The notes beneath the pieces were generated by a model. The model saw only the letters and a program-made list of their open reading frames with translations. It did no database searches and was not told where the DNA came from. From positions 1,736,001 to 1,800,000 of the forward strand of contig NZ_JABTEZ010000002.1 in the NCBI RefSeq assembly GCF_015711605.1: a stretch of 64,000 bases of DNA, read 5' to 3'. Source of the stretch: Planomonospora sp. ID67723 (GTDB lineage Bacteria; Actinomycetota; Actinomycetes; Streptosporangiales; Streptosporangiaceae). Position 1 is the first letter of the stretch. The number at the start of each line of letters is the position of its first letter. This document shows, piece by piece, positions 8,239-16,706 of this stretch. The translations under genes were made by a program, and so were the position numbers.

Positions 8239-9578
8239 CGGGCCCGCGCATGATCCACCCCGACGAGCCGGGCTACCAGGCCAGGCGCAAGGCCTTCCTC
8301 GGTACGCTCGCCGAGGAACTGCCCGTCGCCGTTGCCTGCTGCGCCTCGGAGGCGGACGTGGTGAGTGCCCTGGAGCTCGCCCGCGCCCGCGGTCTGCCGT
8401 TCGCCCTGCGCGGCGGCGGCCACAGCTTCGCCGAGCACTCCTCCACGACGGGGCTGCTCGTCGACCTCGGCGCGATGAAGACGATCGAGGTCGGCGCGGA
8501 GAGCGTGCGGGTGGGCCCCGGCGTGCAGATCGGTGAGCTGGCCCGGCGCCTGGCCGAGCACGGGCGCATGGTGCCCTGCGGCTGGTGCCCCACGGTCGGC
8601 GTGGCCGGAGCGGTGCTGGGCGGCGGATACGGCCCGTTCAGCCGCCTGTACGGGCTCGGCGCCGACCACCTGCTGGCGGCGCGCGCAGTCCTGGCCGACG
8701 GGCGGAGCGTCGAGGCGGGAGACGATCTGCTGTGGGCGCTGCGCGGGGCCGGCGGCGGCAACTTCGGCGTGGTCACGCAGCTGACGCTGCGCACCCGGCC
8801 CATCGTGCCGATCACCGCCGTCCAGGCGGTCTGCGACTTCGGCCGCGCCGCCGATCTCGTCGACGCGTGGCAGCACTGGGCACCCGAAGCGCCGGACGAG
8901 GTCAACCTGGAGATCGCCGTCGTCTCCGGTGACGAGCCCGGAGAACCGCCCTACGCCGTGCTCTTCGGCATCGTCGCCGGGCCGGAGGAGTGGGCCGGGA
9001 AGCTGGTCGGCGACCTCGCGCCGCTGGACCGCCTCCGGCTCACCCGCCTGGAGGGCGCCGCGGCCGCCTGCCACCACGCCTACGCCGACGGCGGGGAGGG
9101 CGCCGTCACGGCGCTGCCGTACGGCGAGCGGCCCGGGCTCCGCCTGAACAAGTCGGGCTTCTTCGACGGGTATCTGCCCCGGGTGGTCATCGAGGACCTG
9201 CTGGGGCGGCTGGTCGCCGACCGCGTCCGCGGCGAGATCCGGGATCTGGAGTTCGTGCCCTGGGCGGGCGCGATCGCCCGTGTCGCCCCCGACGCGAGCG
9301 CCTTCGTCCACCGCACCCCGCGCTTTCTGCTCAAGCAGGCCGTCCAGGTGGGATTCCGCGCCACGGACAGCCGCAGACGGGACGCGCACGCATGGCTGTG
9401 CGGGGCGTGGGCGCGGCTGTCGCCGTGGGCCTCCGGGGCCGTCTACCCGAACTACCCCGACGCCGACCTGGAGGACTGGGCGCAGGCGTACTACGGGAGC
9501 AACCTGCCGAGACTGCGGGAGGTGAAGGCCGCCTACGACCCCGCCGGCCTGTTCCGCTTCGCCCAGTCCCTGCGCTGA
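8235..9578 (+). CDS. Berberine-bridge-type FAD-dependent oxidoreductase, likely lanthipeptide tailoring
   Basis: 447 residues from GTG 8235, which overlaps the exporter stop (GTGA). The reading frame stays open far upstream but that part is a shadow of LanM and the exporter. The FAD_binding_4 (PCMH) fold is clear: RGGGHSFAEHSS with H63, and CGWCPTVGVAG with C118, the two residues that carry bicovalent FAD in this family; then GGGYGPFSRLYGLGAD. The C-terminal BBE domain ends YPNYPDADLEDWAQAYYG and VKAAYDPAGLFRFAQS. Such enzymes oxidise C-H, C-OH or C-N bonds using O2. Its coupling to lanM and lanT argues that it acts on the lanthipeptide, but the modification is unknown. It shows no signal peptide, so it would act in the cytoplasm. 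Confidence 0.9.
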   Translation: MTGPRMIHPDEPGYQARRKAFLGTLAEELPVAVACCASEADVVSALELARARGLPFALRGGGHSFAEHSSTTGLLVDLGAMKTIEVGAESVRVGPGVQIGELARRLAEHGRMVPCGWCPTVGVAGAVLGGGYGPFSRLYGLGADHLLAARAVLADGRSVEAGDDLLWALRGAGGGNFGVVTQLTLRTRPIVPITAVQAVCDFGRAADLVDAWQHWAPEAPDEVNLEIAVVSGDEPGEPPYAVLFGIVAGPEEWAGKLVGDLAPLDRLRLTRLEGAAAACHHAYADGGEGAVTALPYGERPGLRLNKSGFFDGYLPRVVIEDLLGRLVADRVRGEIRDLEFVPWAGAIARVAPDASAFVHRTPRFLLKQAVQVGFRATDSRRRDAHAWLCGAWARLSPWASGAVYPNYPDADLEDWAQAYYGSNLPRLREVKAAYDPAGLFRFAQSLR

Positions 9579-9616
9579 AGGGGCCGCACCCGTGCACGCC
9601 GTCCCGGGTCCTGCCG

Positions 9617-9634
9617 CGTGGCTCTTCGGCCACG
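9617..9634. terminator. Possible short terminator hairpin between convergent genes
   Basis: CGTGGC (9617-9622) and GCCACG (9629-9634) enclose the loop TCTTCG. It lies in the 73-bp gap between the flavoprotein gene and the convergent GGDEF-EAL gene. The stem is only 6 bp and no T-run follows, so this is weak. Confidence 0.35.
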
Positions 9635-9651
9635 GAGGCGTGCCGCCTCGA

Positions 9652-12024
9652 TCAGGCCGCCTGCCGCCAGGGCGCGGTGTGCAGCAGGCCGTCGATCTGG
9701 TGGGCGGTTGCAGGGGGTGAGAACAGGTACCCCTGCGCCATCGGGCAGCCCAGTTGCTGCAGCAGCACGGCCTGCTCGCGCGTCTCGACGCCTTCGGCGA
9801 CGGTGCTCAGGCCCAGACTCGCCGACAACTCCACGATGGCCTTGACGAAGGCGAGCATCTGCTGGTGATCGGTGTGGCCGGACGCCGGGACGAAGGATTT
9901 GTCGATCTTCAGGATGTCGACGGGCAGGGTGCGCAGGTACGACAGCGAGGAGTACCCGGTGCCGAAGTCGTCCAGGGCGATGCGCACCCCGTGCTCGCGC
10001 AACCGGGTCAGGCAGGCGATGATGCGGATCGTCTCGGCCGGGGTGGTGGCCAGCAGCATGCTTTCGGTGATCTCCAGGATGAGTGCCCGCGCGGGCAGGC
10101 CGTGCCGGGCCAGGATGTCCAGGACCAGGTCGCTGAAGTTCTCCTCGCGCAGCTGGCGGCCGGAGACGTTGACGGTGACGGTGACGCCGTACCGGGTGTG
10201 CCAGCGGCGGGCGTCGGCGACGGCCTGCTCCAGCGCCCACCGGCCGATGGCGACGATCAGCCCCGTCTCCTCGGCGATGGGAATGAACACATCCGGCGGC
10301 ACCGGCCGCTCGCCGGGAGGTCTCCAGCGCAGCAGCGCCTCCACCTTGTGGATGTCGCCGGAGGCCAGGTCGACGACCGGCTGGTACTCCAGGGTGAGTT
10401 CGCCGCCGGCCAGTGCCTGGCGCAGGCCGTCGGTCAGCTGGACGCGCTGCAGGCGGGCCTGGCGCAACTCCTGCGTGAAGAGCGTGATCTGGTTCTTGCC
10501 GGCGTTCTTGGCCGCGTACAGGGCCAGGTCCGCATCGCGCAGGGCCTGCGACGGAGTGGCGACGGCCAGGCCGGCCAGCACGCCGATGCTGGTGGTCACA
10601 TGCAACTGCAGGCCGTCCACACGGTACGGCGCCTGCATGACGGACAGGATGCGCCGGGCCAGGGCGAGCGCCTCGTCCGCACCGGCTCCGGGCAGGATGA
10701 CGGCGAACTCGTCCCCGCCGAGCCGGGCCAGCAGCCGGCCGTCGCCGATGACCGCCTGCAGCCTCGTGGCGGCCTGGGTGATCAGCGCGTCGCCGATGGG
10801 GTGGCCGAAGGTGTCGTTGACGTCTTTGAAGCCGTCCAGATCCAGCAGCAGCAGTGCGGGCGGGCACGCACCGGGGGTGGCGGCGCCGACGGTGATGGAG
10901 TGCTGCAGGGCCTCGCCCAGCAGGGTCCGGTTGGCCAGGCCGGTCAGCGGGTCGTGCAGGGCGTTGTGCGACAGGCTGCGCCGGAGGATCTCCTGCCGGT
11001 ACAGGGCGGCGCCCAGGTCGGCGGCGTGCTCTTCCGCCAGGCGGGCGACGATGGCCAGACGCAGGATCAGCAGCACGGCCAGCAGCACGGTGAATGCGAT
11101 GATCACCATGCCGTCGTGGAGGTTCCCTGCCCCGGCGGGGCCGGCGAGCATCTGGCCCAGACCGGAGATCAGCGGGCTGAGCAGTGCCAGCGCCAGGAAC
11201 ACGGTCACCCGCGCCCGGCTGGAGACGACCGGGGCCCGCAACCGGGCGGCGCCGGCCGCGCTGGGATGCAGCACCGCGCTGCCCACCAGCACCGACCAGC
11301 CCAGCCAGCCGGCCATGGACAGAGAGTCGTAGGGGCGGCCCGCCGCCACATCGAGCAGGTAGGCGCCGTCGGCGAAGAACAGGGCGAGGAAGGAGGCACC
11401 GAGCAGCACCAGCCAGGGGGCGCGGCCGTTGTCCAGGGCCAGCCGCATCGCGAGGCCGACGGTGAACAGGTCGAGGACGGGGATGATCAGGTGGAAGGCG
11501 AGGTCAACGCCCGTGTGCGCGCTGTGGTCGAGGGCCGGGTCGATGAACAGCGACCACATCGGCATGGCCACGCCGACGGTGATGATGCCGGCGTCCAGCA
11601 GCGCCGTGCTGCGCGCTCCCGGAGCCCGCATGTTCAGCATGATCAGGGCGCTCAGCGACAGGCCGTAGGCGACCACGATGGAGACGTTGTAGAGGTCCAG
11701 GAAGAATCCGATCCCCAGCCCGATCCAGCCGATGCCCCACGCCAGCGTGACCGCCAGCCCGCTGACCGCGACAGCACCACCGATCAGGCGCCAGGGCCAG
11801 GACCGGGTCAGGCCGTGGCGGCGGATGGCGATTGCGACGGCCACCGTGGTGGCGCCCTGCACCAGAGCCCAGGCCAGTACATCGGTGACCGGTGACAGGC
11901 CCAGCGAAAACGAGGCGACAACCACCAGCAGTCCTCCGGCCAGTAGATAGACCAGCCAGCTGCGGGGATGGCAGATACGAGGAGAGGGGGCGGAGACGAG
12001 CACCGCCGACGCGACTCGGTTCAT
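9652..12024 (-). CDS. Membrane GGDEF-EAL protein (diguanylate cyclase/phosphodiesterase)
   Basis: 790 residues from ATG 12024, which has GAGGGAGAG just upstream; the open frame extends to 12159 without support. The N-terminal ~300 residues hold eight or more hydrophobic helices (for example LVYLLAGGLLVVVASFSLGL). A GGDEF domain follows with an intact RLGGDEFAVIL (residues 434-444) and no RxxD inhibitory site at the usual position. The EAL domain has E562-A-L plus DDFGTGYSSLSYL and LKIDKSFV, so both the c-di-GMP making and breaking sites look intact. In streptomycetes such proteins set c-di-GMP levels that control development; that role here is by analogy. It is convergent with the lanthipeptide operon and downstream of the NUDIX gene on the same strand. 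Confidence 0.93.
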   Translation of the reverse strand: MNRVASAVLVSAPSPRICHPRSWLVYLLAGGLLVVVASFSLGLSPVTDVLAWALVQGATTVAVAIAIRRHGLTRSWPWRLIGGAVAVSGLAVTLAWGIGWIGLGIGFFLDLYNVSIVVAYGLSLSALIMLNMRAPGARSTALLDAGIITVGVAMPMWSLFIDPALDHSAHTGVDLAFHLIIPVLDLFTVGLAMRLALDNGRAPWLVLLGASFLALFFADGAYLLDVAAGRPYDSLSMAGWLGWSVLVGSAVLHPSAAGAARLRAPVVSSRARVTVFLALALLSPLISGLGQMLAGPAGAGNLHDGMVIIAFTVLLAVLLILRLAIVARLAEEHAADLGAALYRQEILRRSLSHNALHDPLTGLANRTLLGEALQHSITVGAATPGACPPALLLLDLDGFKDVNDTFGHPIGDALITQAATRLQAVIGDGRLLARLGGDEFAVILPGAGADEALALARRILSVMQAPYRVDGLQLHVTTSIGVLAGLAVATPSQALRDADLALYAAKNAGKNQITLFTQELRQARLQRVQLTDGLRQALAGGELTLEYQPVVDLASGDIHKVEALLRWRPPGERPVPPDVFIPIAEETGLIVAIGRWALEQAVADARRWHTRYGVTVTVNVSGRQLREENFSDLVLDILARHGLPARALILEITESMLLATTPAETIRIIACLTRLREHGVRIALDDFGTGYSSLSYLRTLPVDILKIDKSFVPASGHTDHQQMLAFVKAIVELSASLGLSTVAEGVETREQAVLLQQLGCPMAQGYLFSPPATAHQIDGLLHTAPWRQAA

Positions 12025-12268
12025 CTCTCCCTCTCTTCGCCGGTGTGCCGATGATCGGTCAAAGCGCACCATCGGCGCGTTTTTGCCTATCATGAGCGTT
12101 TTGCGGATATTCGGTCCTTTGTGAATCGTGGCGAGGTCGGGGCGTGGGCGAAGGATCACGATTCCGTCGCGTCAGCGGATCGGGGAGGGCGGCTCGGCCT
12201 CCATCGGCAGCGCGTCACCGGCCTGGCCGACCGGAGTGTCGTTCGGGAACCCGGGCTTCGTCGGCGCG

Positions 12269-12895
12269 CTAGCGATGCGTCCACTCCGGCTGCAGGAAGT
12301 CGGCCACCCGTGCGGTACGCCCGAGCAGCACCACCTCGCGGAACTGCCACAGCAGCGCTCCGGTGGGAGCGTGCACCACCATCTCCGGGCCCAGACGCAT
12401 CTGCAGCAGCTGCCCGCCGTCCTGCTGCGGCACCCACCGCACCACGTCCTCCGCGGCCAGCCGGCGCAGCGGCACATGATGCACGGAGTGGACCTCGTCG
12501 GCGCTGGGCGCCAGCGGTCCCGGATCCGCCACCGCCACCACGAGAGGGGTGATCGTGAATCTCGAGGCGGCGGGGAAGTCGTCGAGCCGCCCCAGCGCGG
12601 CGTCCGGCGCGGCGACCAGCCCGATCTCCTCGTGCAGCTCGCGCAGCGCCGCCCGCAGCGGGGTCTCGCCGGGGTCCAGGCGTCCGCCCGGCAGCGCCCA
12701 CTGGCCCGCGTTGCGGCCCCGGTAGGCCCGCTTGATGACGATCACCGAGGGGACGCCCGCATGCTCGACGACGCACAACGCGACCGCGGCCCGCCGGATG
12801 CCCGGCGCGTCGGGCAGCGTCATGTGCCGGTGAGCGGACAGCCGGGCGACGGCGGACGCCCGGAACGCCGCCAGGTCGCTGAGGGGATCGCTCAT
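12269..12895 (-). CDS. NUDIX hydrolase
   Basis: 208 residues. The Nudix box GX5EX7REUXEEXGU is complete at residues 70-93 (GGRLDPGETPLRAALRELHEEIGL in part), so it should bind Mg2+ and hydrolyse a nucleoside diphosphate linked to another group. The preceding IKRAYRGRNAGQWALPGG resembles CoA pyrophosphatase-type proteins, but the substrate is not certain. The ATG at 12895 has no strong ribosome binding site. It lies between the STAS gene and the GGDEF-EAL gene, all on the minus strand but with gaps too wide (over 20 and over 240 bp) to call an operon. Confidence 0.9.
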   Translation of the reverse strand: MSDPLSDLAAFRASAVARLSAHRHMTLPDAPGIRRAAVALCVVEHAGVPSVIVIKRAYRGRNAGQWALPGGRLDPGETPLRAALRELHEEIGLVAAPDAALGRLDDFPAASRFTITPLVVAVADPGPLAPSADEVHSVHHVPLRRLAAEDVVRWVPQQDGGQLLQMRLGPEMVVHAPTGALLWQFREVVLLGRTARVADFLQPEWTHR

Positions 12896-12915
12896 GGACG
12901 CATGATGTCAGACGA

Positions 12916-13485
12916 TCACCCGCTCGCCGGCTCGGGCGGGGGTTCGAAGGAGCCGGTGTCCGGGGGCGGCCGTCCGACCGCGGACCCGGACCGGTTCCCG
13001 GTGCAGGCCATGTACGCCCGAGAAGGAGCGGTGACGCGGGTCGGGGGCGTCTGACGGTCAGCCGGGGGGTCATGGTGCGGAGCCGAGCCGCTCATCCCGG
13101 GCCGCTCGCGCCGGTCGGTGACGGCCTCCAGGGCCGCGCTCAGATCACTGTGGATCTCGAAGCCGTCACGCAGCCCGGTGATGGCCAGGGTCCGGGCCAG
13201 ATTGGCGCCGACGCCGGCCAGCACCAGCCGGATCCCGCGAGCCCGGGCGCGCTGCCGGGTACGGACGAGCTCGCTCAACCCGGTCGAGTCGCAGAAGGTC
13301 AGCTCACTCAGGTCCACGATGAGCACGATCCCGTCGGGGAGCTCCCAGACGTGCTCCAGGTGGGCGCGCAGGACAGGCGTGCCGGCCAGGTCGAGCTCGC
13401 CGATGGCGCGCACGGTGACGGCCTCATCGTGCAGCCCGGTGGAGACGGTGAGCGTCGGCCGACCGCGGCCATGGGGGAATGTCAC
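12916..13485 (-). CDS. STAS-domain anti-sigma factor antagonist
   Basis: 189 residues from GTG 13485, chosen because TAAGGAG lies just upstream; the longer open frame has no such signal. The STAS domain covers roughly residues 10-120, with the phospho-accepting serine S67 in the classic ELTFCDSTGLSEL. Proteins of this type (SpoIIAA/RsbV/BldG class) bind and release an anti-sigma factor depending on their phosphorylation by its kinase activity. The last ~60 residues are proline-, serine- and arginine-rich with no recognisable domain, an unusual tail for the family. No anti-sigma factor gene is adjacent. It is divergent from the FMN reductase gene. Confidence 0.87.
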   Translation of the reverse strand: MTFPHGRGRPTLTVSTGLHDEAVTVRAIGELDLAGTPVLRAHLEHVWELPDGIVLIVDLSELTFCDSTGLSELVRTRQRARARGIRLVLAGVGANLARTLAITGLRDGFEIHSDLSAALEAVTDRRERPGMSGSAPHHDPPADRQTPPTRVTAPSRAYMACTGNRSGSAVGRPPPDTGSFEPPPEPASG

Positions 13486-13811
13486 CGTGGGCTCCTTACG
13501 CCTGCGGGGGACAGGGCAGGCACACCTGCCTCTTACCGCCAGGCGCCCGTTCATGCCTGTCGTCCACCGGAATGTCGGAAATCTTCGGGATCGGAGGGCG
13601 GGCGGGCACGGCGAGAGCCGGACGACGCCGTGGGTGCGAATCCCCTGAGGGGATCCGGAGGATCCGCCGCACATCGAAGATCGTCATCTGCCTTGCCGGA
13701 CCATCCCTTCCTCGCGAAATCGATACCTGGTGACACGTTCGTCACCGCCTCGACAGGGCATCAGCGGGCCTAGCAACGTGCGGGCGGGCCGACGAACCAG
13801 GAGAGGGCAGA

Positions 13812-14492
13812 GTGAAGATCGTAGGAATCGTGGGGGTCCTTCGTCCGAGAGCGTATGTCCGCCGCCTGCTGGACGCGGTCACGCTGGAGCTCCCCCAACC
13901 GGCGGACGTCGAGTTGTGGGACGGGCTGGAGTCGATCCCCCCGGTCGGCGGGCCGCTCCCGCCTGAGGCCGCCGAGCTGTGCCGGGTGCTGGCCGCGGCG
14001 GACGGCCTGCTGATCGTGGCTCCGGGGCACAGCGCCCTGCCGATCCAGCTGACGCACGCGCTGCACTGGGCGGCGTCGCCCAGTGCGGGCGGCGCCCTGG
14101 TGGGCAAGCCGGCCGCTGTGATCACCTCCTGCGTGAGCCCGCACGAGGCGATGTGGGCGCAGACGGAGCTGCACCGGCTTCTCGGGATGGGCGGTGCGGT
14201 CGTGCATGGCACCGACCTCGCCGTGTCCGCGGTCGCCCGGCAGTTCAACGCCATCGGCAGGCTCGCCGATCCGGTGGCCCGCGACCGGGTCCGCTCGGTG
14301 CTACGGATGATGCACGCATCGGCCCGCGGAGCTCTGGAGGTCAAGGCCGCCTGCCGGGTGTCCGGGCTGGTCGCTCCCGCAAGCCCGGCAGCGGTCCCCG
14401 CGCCGGCCCTCGCGCCGCCTCCGGCGGGTGACTCCGGTGGACGCCCGCGCAACCGCGCGGTCCTCGCTGAGCGCGCCTCGTCCCTTTCCTGA
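13812..14492 (+). CDS. NADPH-dependent FMN reductase family protein
   Basis: 226 residues from GTG 13812. The flavodoxin-like fold begins KIVGIVGVLRP, where family members have GSxR for flavin phosphate binding; here the loop is changed. It continues with AAADGLLIVAPGHSALPIQLTHALHWA, where reductases usually read TPEYN, and LVGKPAAVITSC. It may therefore bind FMN weakly or have another use. The last ~45 residues are alanine/proline-rich and probably disordered. The gene stands alone: divergent from the STAS gene and convergent with the esterase gene. Confidence 0.7.
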   Translation: MKIVGIVGVLRPRAYVRRLLDAVTLELPQPADVELWDGLESIPPVGGPLPPEAAELCRVLAAADGLLIVAPGHSALPIQLTHALHWAASPSAGGALVGKPAAVITSCVSPHEAMWAQTELHRLLGMGGAVVHGTDLAVSAVARQFNAIGRLADPVARDRVRSVLRMMHASARGALEVKAACRVSGLVAPASPAAVPAPALAPPPAGDSGGRPRNRAVLAERASSLS

Positions 14493-14556
14493 TCCCTGCC
14501 GTGCGTCGGTCGCAGCCGGCGCTCCGGCGGGGCCGGCGTTCCGGAGACGAGCCTTC

Positions 14557-15330
14557 TCACCCGTCCGTCCACCACCGCACCGCGGCGGTCACCGTCTGCG
14601 GCGGTATCTCGTGACCACCGTCGAACTCCTGGTAGGTGACGGAGTACCCGGTCTCCCGCAACGCCGGGACGAGACGCCGGCTGCACCGGTCGATCGGCAG
14701 CACGGGATCGCCGGTGCCATGCGAGACGAAGAACCGCGGACGGCCGTGGCGGACCATCGGCGCCATGAACCCCGGGGAGAAGGCCAGGACCGTGCGGAAC
14801 AGGTCCCCGTTGGCCACTCCCAGCGAGAGCGCGTAGGAGGCTCCGTCGGAGAACCCGGCCACGGCCACGTGGTCCGCGTCAATCGCCGTGCGTGCGAAGA
14901 CCTCCTTCAGCGCGGCGTCGAGCCGGGCCGCATCGGGGCCGTAGCCGCCGACGATCACGTCCCAGGTGGAGGAGACGGACTGCGGTGCCAGGAGGAGAAG
15001 CCCATCGGCGCCGGCGTGCGGGGACAGCCACCGCAAGGCCTGTTCCGCGGTGCCGCCCGCTCCGTGGAGCACCACGGCCAGGCGGGACGGCCCGTCCTCC
15101 GGGTCCGGGGGCACATGCAGCAGCGCTCGCCCGTCCAGCCGGTGCGTGCCGGGCTCGACCGCCACGGGGTTCGCGGCCGGGCGGGCGGTGAGCCTGCCGT
15201 GCCGTACGCCCTCGTCCGGGCGGGGATGGGGAGAGGTCTCTTCCGGCGCCGGCACTCCGATCACCTTCCACTGCCTGTCTGTTCCCGTGCACTTTTCCCG
15301 TGCACTGTTCCCGGCGCGGTGAGAGGGCAC
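14557..15330 (-). CDS. Alpha/beta-hydrolase (phospholipase/carboxylesterase-like)
   Basis: Up to 257 residues. A full serine-hydrolase set is visible: oxyanion region LAVVLHGAGG, nucleophile S161 in GFSDGASYALSLG, D208 in GTGDPVLP and H240 in FDGGHEIPP (numbering from 15330). The fold matches the dienelactone hydrolase/phospholipase-carboxylesterase group. The first ~25 residues are not conserved in character and the true start is probably a later GTG (around residue 23, VIGVPAPE). No signal peptide is evident, so it is likely cytoplasmic. It diverges from the quinone reductase gene. The substrate is unknown. Confidence 0.8.
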   Translation of the reverse strand: MPSHRAGNSAREKCTGTDRQWKVIGVPAPEETSPHPRPDEGVRHGRLTARPAANPVAVEPGTHRLDGRALLHVPPDPEDGPSRLAVVLHGAGGTAEQALRWLSPHAGADGLLLLAPQSVSSTWDVIVGGYGPDAARLDAALKEVFARTAIDADHVAVAGFSDGASYALSLGVANGDLFRTVLAFSPGFMAPMVRHGRPRFFVSHGTGDPVLPIDRCSRRLVPALRETGYSVTYQEFDGGHEIPPQTVTAAVRWWTDG

Positions 15331-15486
15331 ACGGGTTCATGGTTCGGCAATCGCCGCGGACGGCCGGCGAATCGGCTGCTCGGCGTCGGGTCCGCCCGGG
15401 ATCGACGGCTCTGATGCGTCCTGTGGATCGGCCGGGGGCGGATCCGGCGGGTGAGGGGCGGATCGGAAGCCGGCTTCGGTCGCACC

Positions 15487-15517
15487 TTGACCTCGACCTT
15501 GCTTCAGGTTGAACACT
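15487..15517 (+). promoter_or_regulatory. Promoter with 19-bp spacer, MerR-like
   Basis: A -35-like TTGACC (15487-15492) and a -10-like AACACT (15512-15517) are separated by 19 bp, the long spacer typical of MerR-family activated promoters. The spacer region holds an imperfect dyad, ACCTC at 15490 against AGGT at 15506-15509, and TCGACCT against AGGTTGA. The quinone reductase gene starts 36 bp after the -10. No merR gene is in this window. Confidence 0.4.
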
Positions 15518-15552
15518 GACGGGGACGCCCCCCCAAGTGAAAGGTGCTGCTC

Positions 15553-16551
15553 ATGCGTGCGATCCAGGTGGCCTCGTTCGGCGGTCCGGAAGTGCTGTCC
15601 CCCGTGGAGCTGCCCGACCCGGTGCCCGGGCCGGGCCAGGTCGTCGTCGGCATGGCCGCGGCGGACGTCATCTTCCTCGACACCCTGCTGCGCGGCGGCT
15701 GGGGCCAGGACTTCTTCCCGCGGACGTTGCCGTACGTGCCGGGTGGCGGCGGAGCGGGCGAGGTGCTGGAGACCGGTGAGGGGGTGGACCCGGCATGGGT
15801 CGGCCGGCGCGTGGTCGTGCGGACCGCCACCGGCTACGCCGAACGGGTCGTCGCCGGCGTCGGGGAGATCATGCCGGTTCCCGGCGGCCTGGCCGCCGAG
15901 ACGGCGGCGGCGCTGGTGCACGACGGTGTGACCGCACTCAGCCTGAACCGGCTGGGCGCACCGGAGAAGGGCGAGTGGGTGCTGGTCTCGGCCGCGGCCG
16001 GCGGGGCCGGGTCGCTGCTGGTGCAGCTGGCCGCCGACGCCGGGGCCCGGGTGGTGGCCGCCGCATCCGGCGACGCCAAGCTGGCACTGGCCCGCGACCT
16101 GGGCGCGGAGATCACCGTCGACTACACGCGACCAGACTGGGTCGAGCGGGTGCGCGAGGCGACCGGCGGCGGCGTCACGCTCGTCTACGACGGCGCGGGC
16201 GGCCCGCTCGGCACGGCCGCGTTGGAGGCGGTGTCCGACGGCGGCCGGTTGGTCACCTACGGCACCGCCGACGGCTTCGCCGTTCTGGACCCGGAACTGG
16301 CCGCCCGCCGCGGCGTACGGCTGTTCACCCCGCTGCTGGACGGCCCGCCGGGCCAGGAGACCGTACGCGAACTGCTGGGTTCGGCGCTGGAGCGGGCCGC
16401 GGAGGGGCGGCTGCGGCCGTCGATCGGCGCCACCTACCCGCTGGAGCGGGCCGCCGACGCCCACCGCGCCCTGGCCGCGCGCACCACGGTGGGCAAGTCG
16501 CTGCTGCTGACCGGACGGCCGACACCGTCCTCCTCCGGCTTCACCAGGTGA
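15553..16551 (+). CDS. Zinc-type alcohol dehydrogenase-like quinone oxidoreductase
   Basis: 332 residues from ATG 15553 behind GAAAGG. The medium-chain dehydrogenase/reductase fold is clear: MRAIQVASFGGPEVL at the N-terminus, PYVPGGGGAGEVLETGEGV, and the NADPH-binding AAAGGAGSLLVQLAADAGARVV. The catalytic and structural zinc cysteines of alcohol dehydrogenases are absent, which places it in the quinone reductase (QOR) branch that reduces quinones or enones with NADPH. It is monocistronic, divergent from the esterase, behind a promoter with a 19-bp spacer, which suggests induction by a MerR-type sensor, perhaps of electrophiles. Confidence 0.88.
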   Translation: MRAIQVASFGGPEVLSPVELPDPVPGPGQVVVGMAAADVIFLDTLLRGGWGQDFFPRTLPYVPGGGGAGEVLETGEGVDPAWVGRRVVVRTATGYAERVVAGVGEIMPVPGGLAAETAAALVHDGVTALSLNRLGAPEKGEWVLVSAAAGGAGSLLVQLAADAGARVVAAASGDAKLALARDLGAEITVDYTRPDWVERVREATGGGVTLVYDGAGGPLGTAALEAVSDGGRLVTYGTADGFAVLDPELAARRGVRLFTPLLDGPPGQETVRELLGSALERAAEGRLRPSIGATYPLERAADAHRALAARTTVGKSLLLTGRPTPSSSGFTR

Positions 16552-16706
16552 GACCGGTGTGAACGACCCGCATGCTGCAGATCATGACTGTGGGTTTTCT
16601 GCTCTGCGCCGGCCCGCTCCGGTCCCGGCGGGTCGACCCGCACGTCGCCGCGCACGCGCTCGCCGTACAGGTGCCGTACGGCGGGCGGACGGAGGCCGCC
16701 GGCTTC

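Noticed and set aside
9754-11895. Plus-strand frame of 713 codons
   Set aside because: Shadow of the GGDEF-EAL gene; Gln/Gly/His-rich with no domain.
12123-12164. Inverted repeat GAATCGTG / CACGATTC upstream of the GGDEF-EAL gene
   Set aside because: Arms of 8 bp with 26 bp between them are too weak to call an operator or hairpin.
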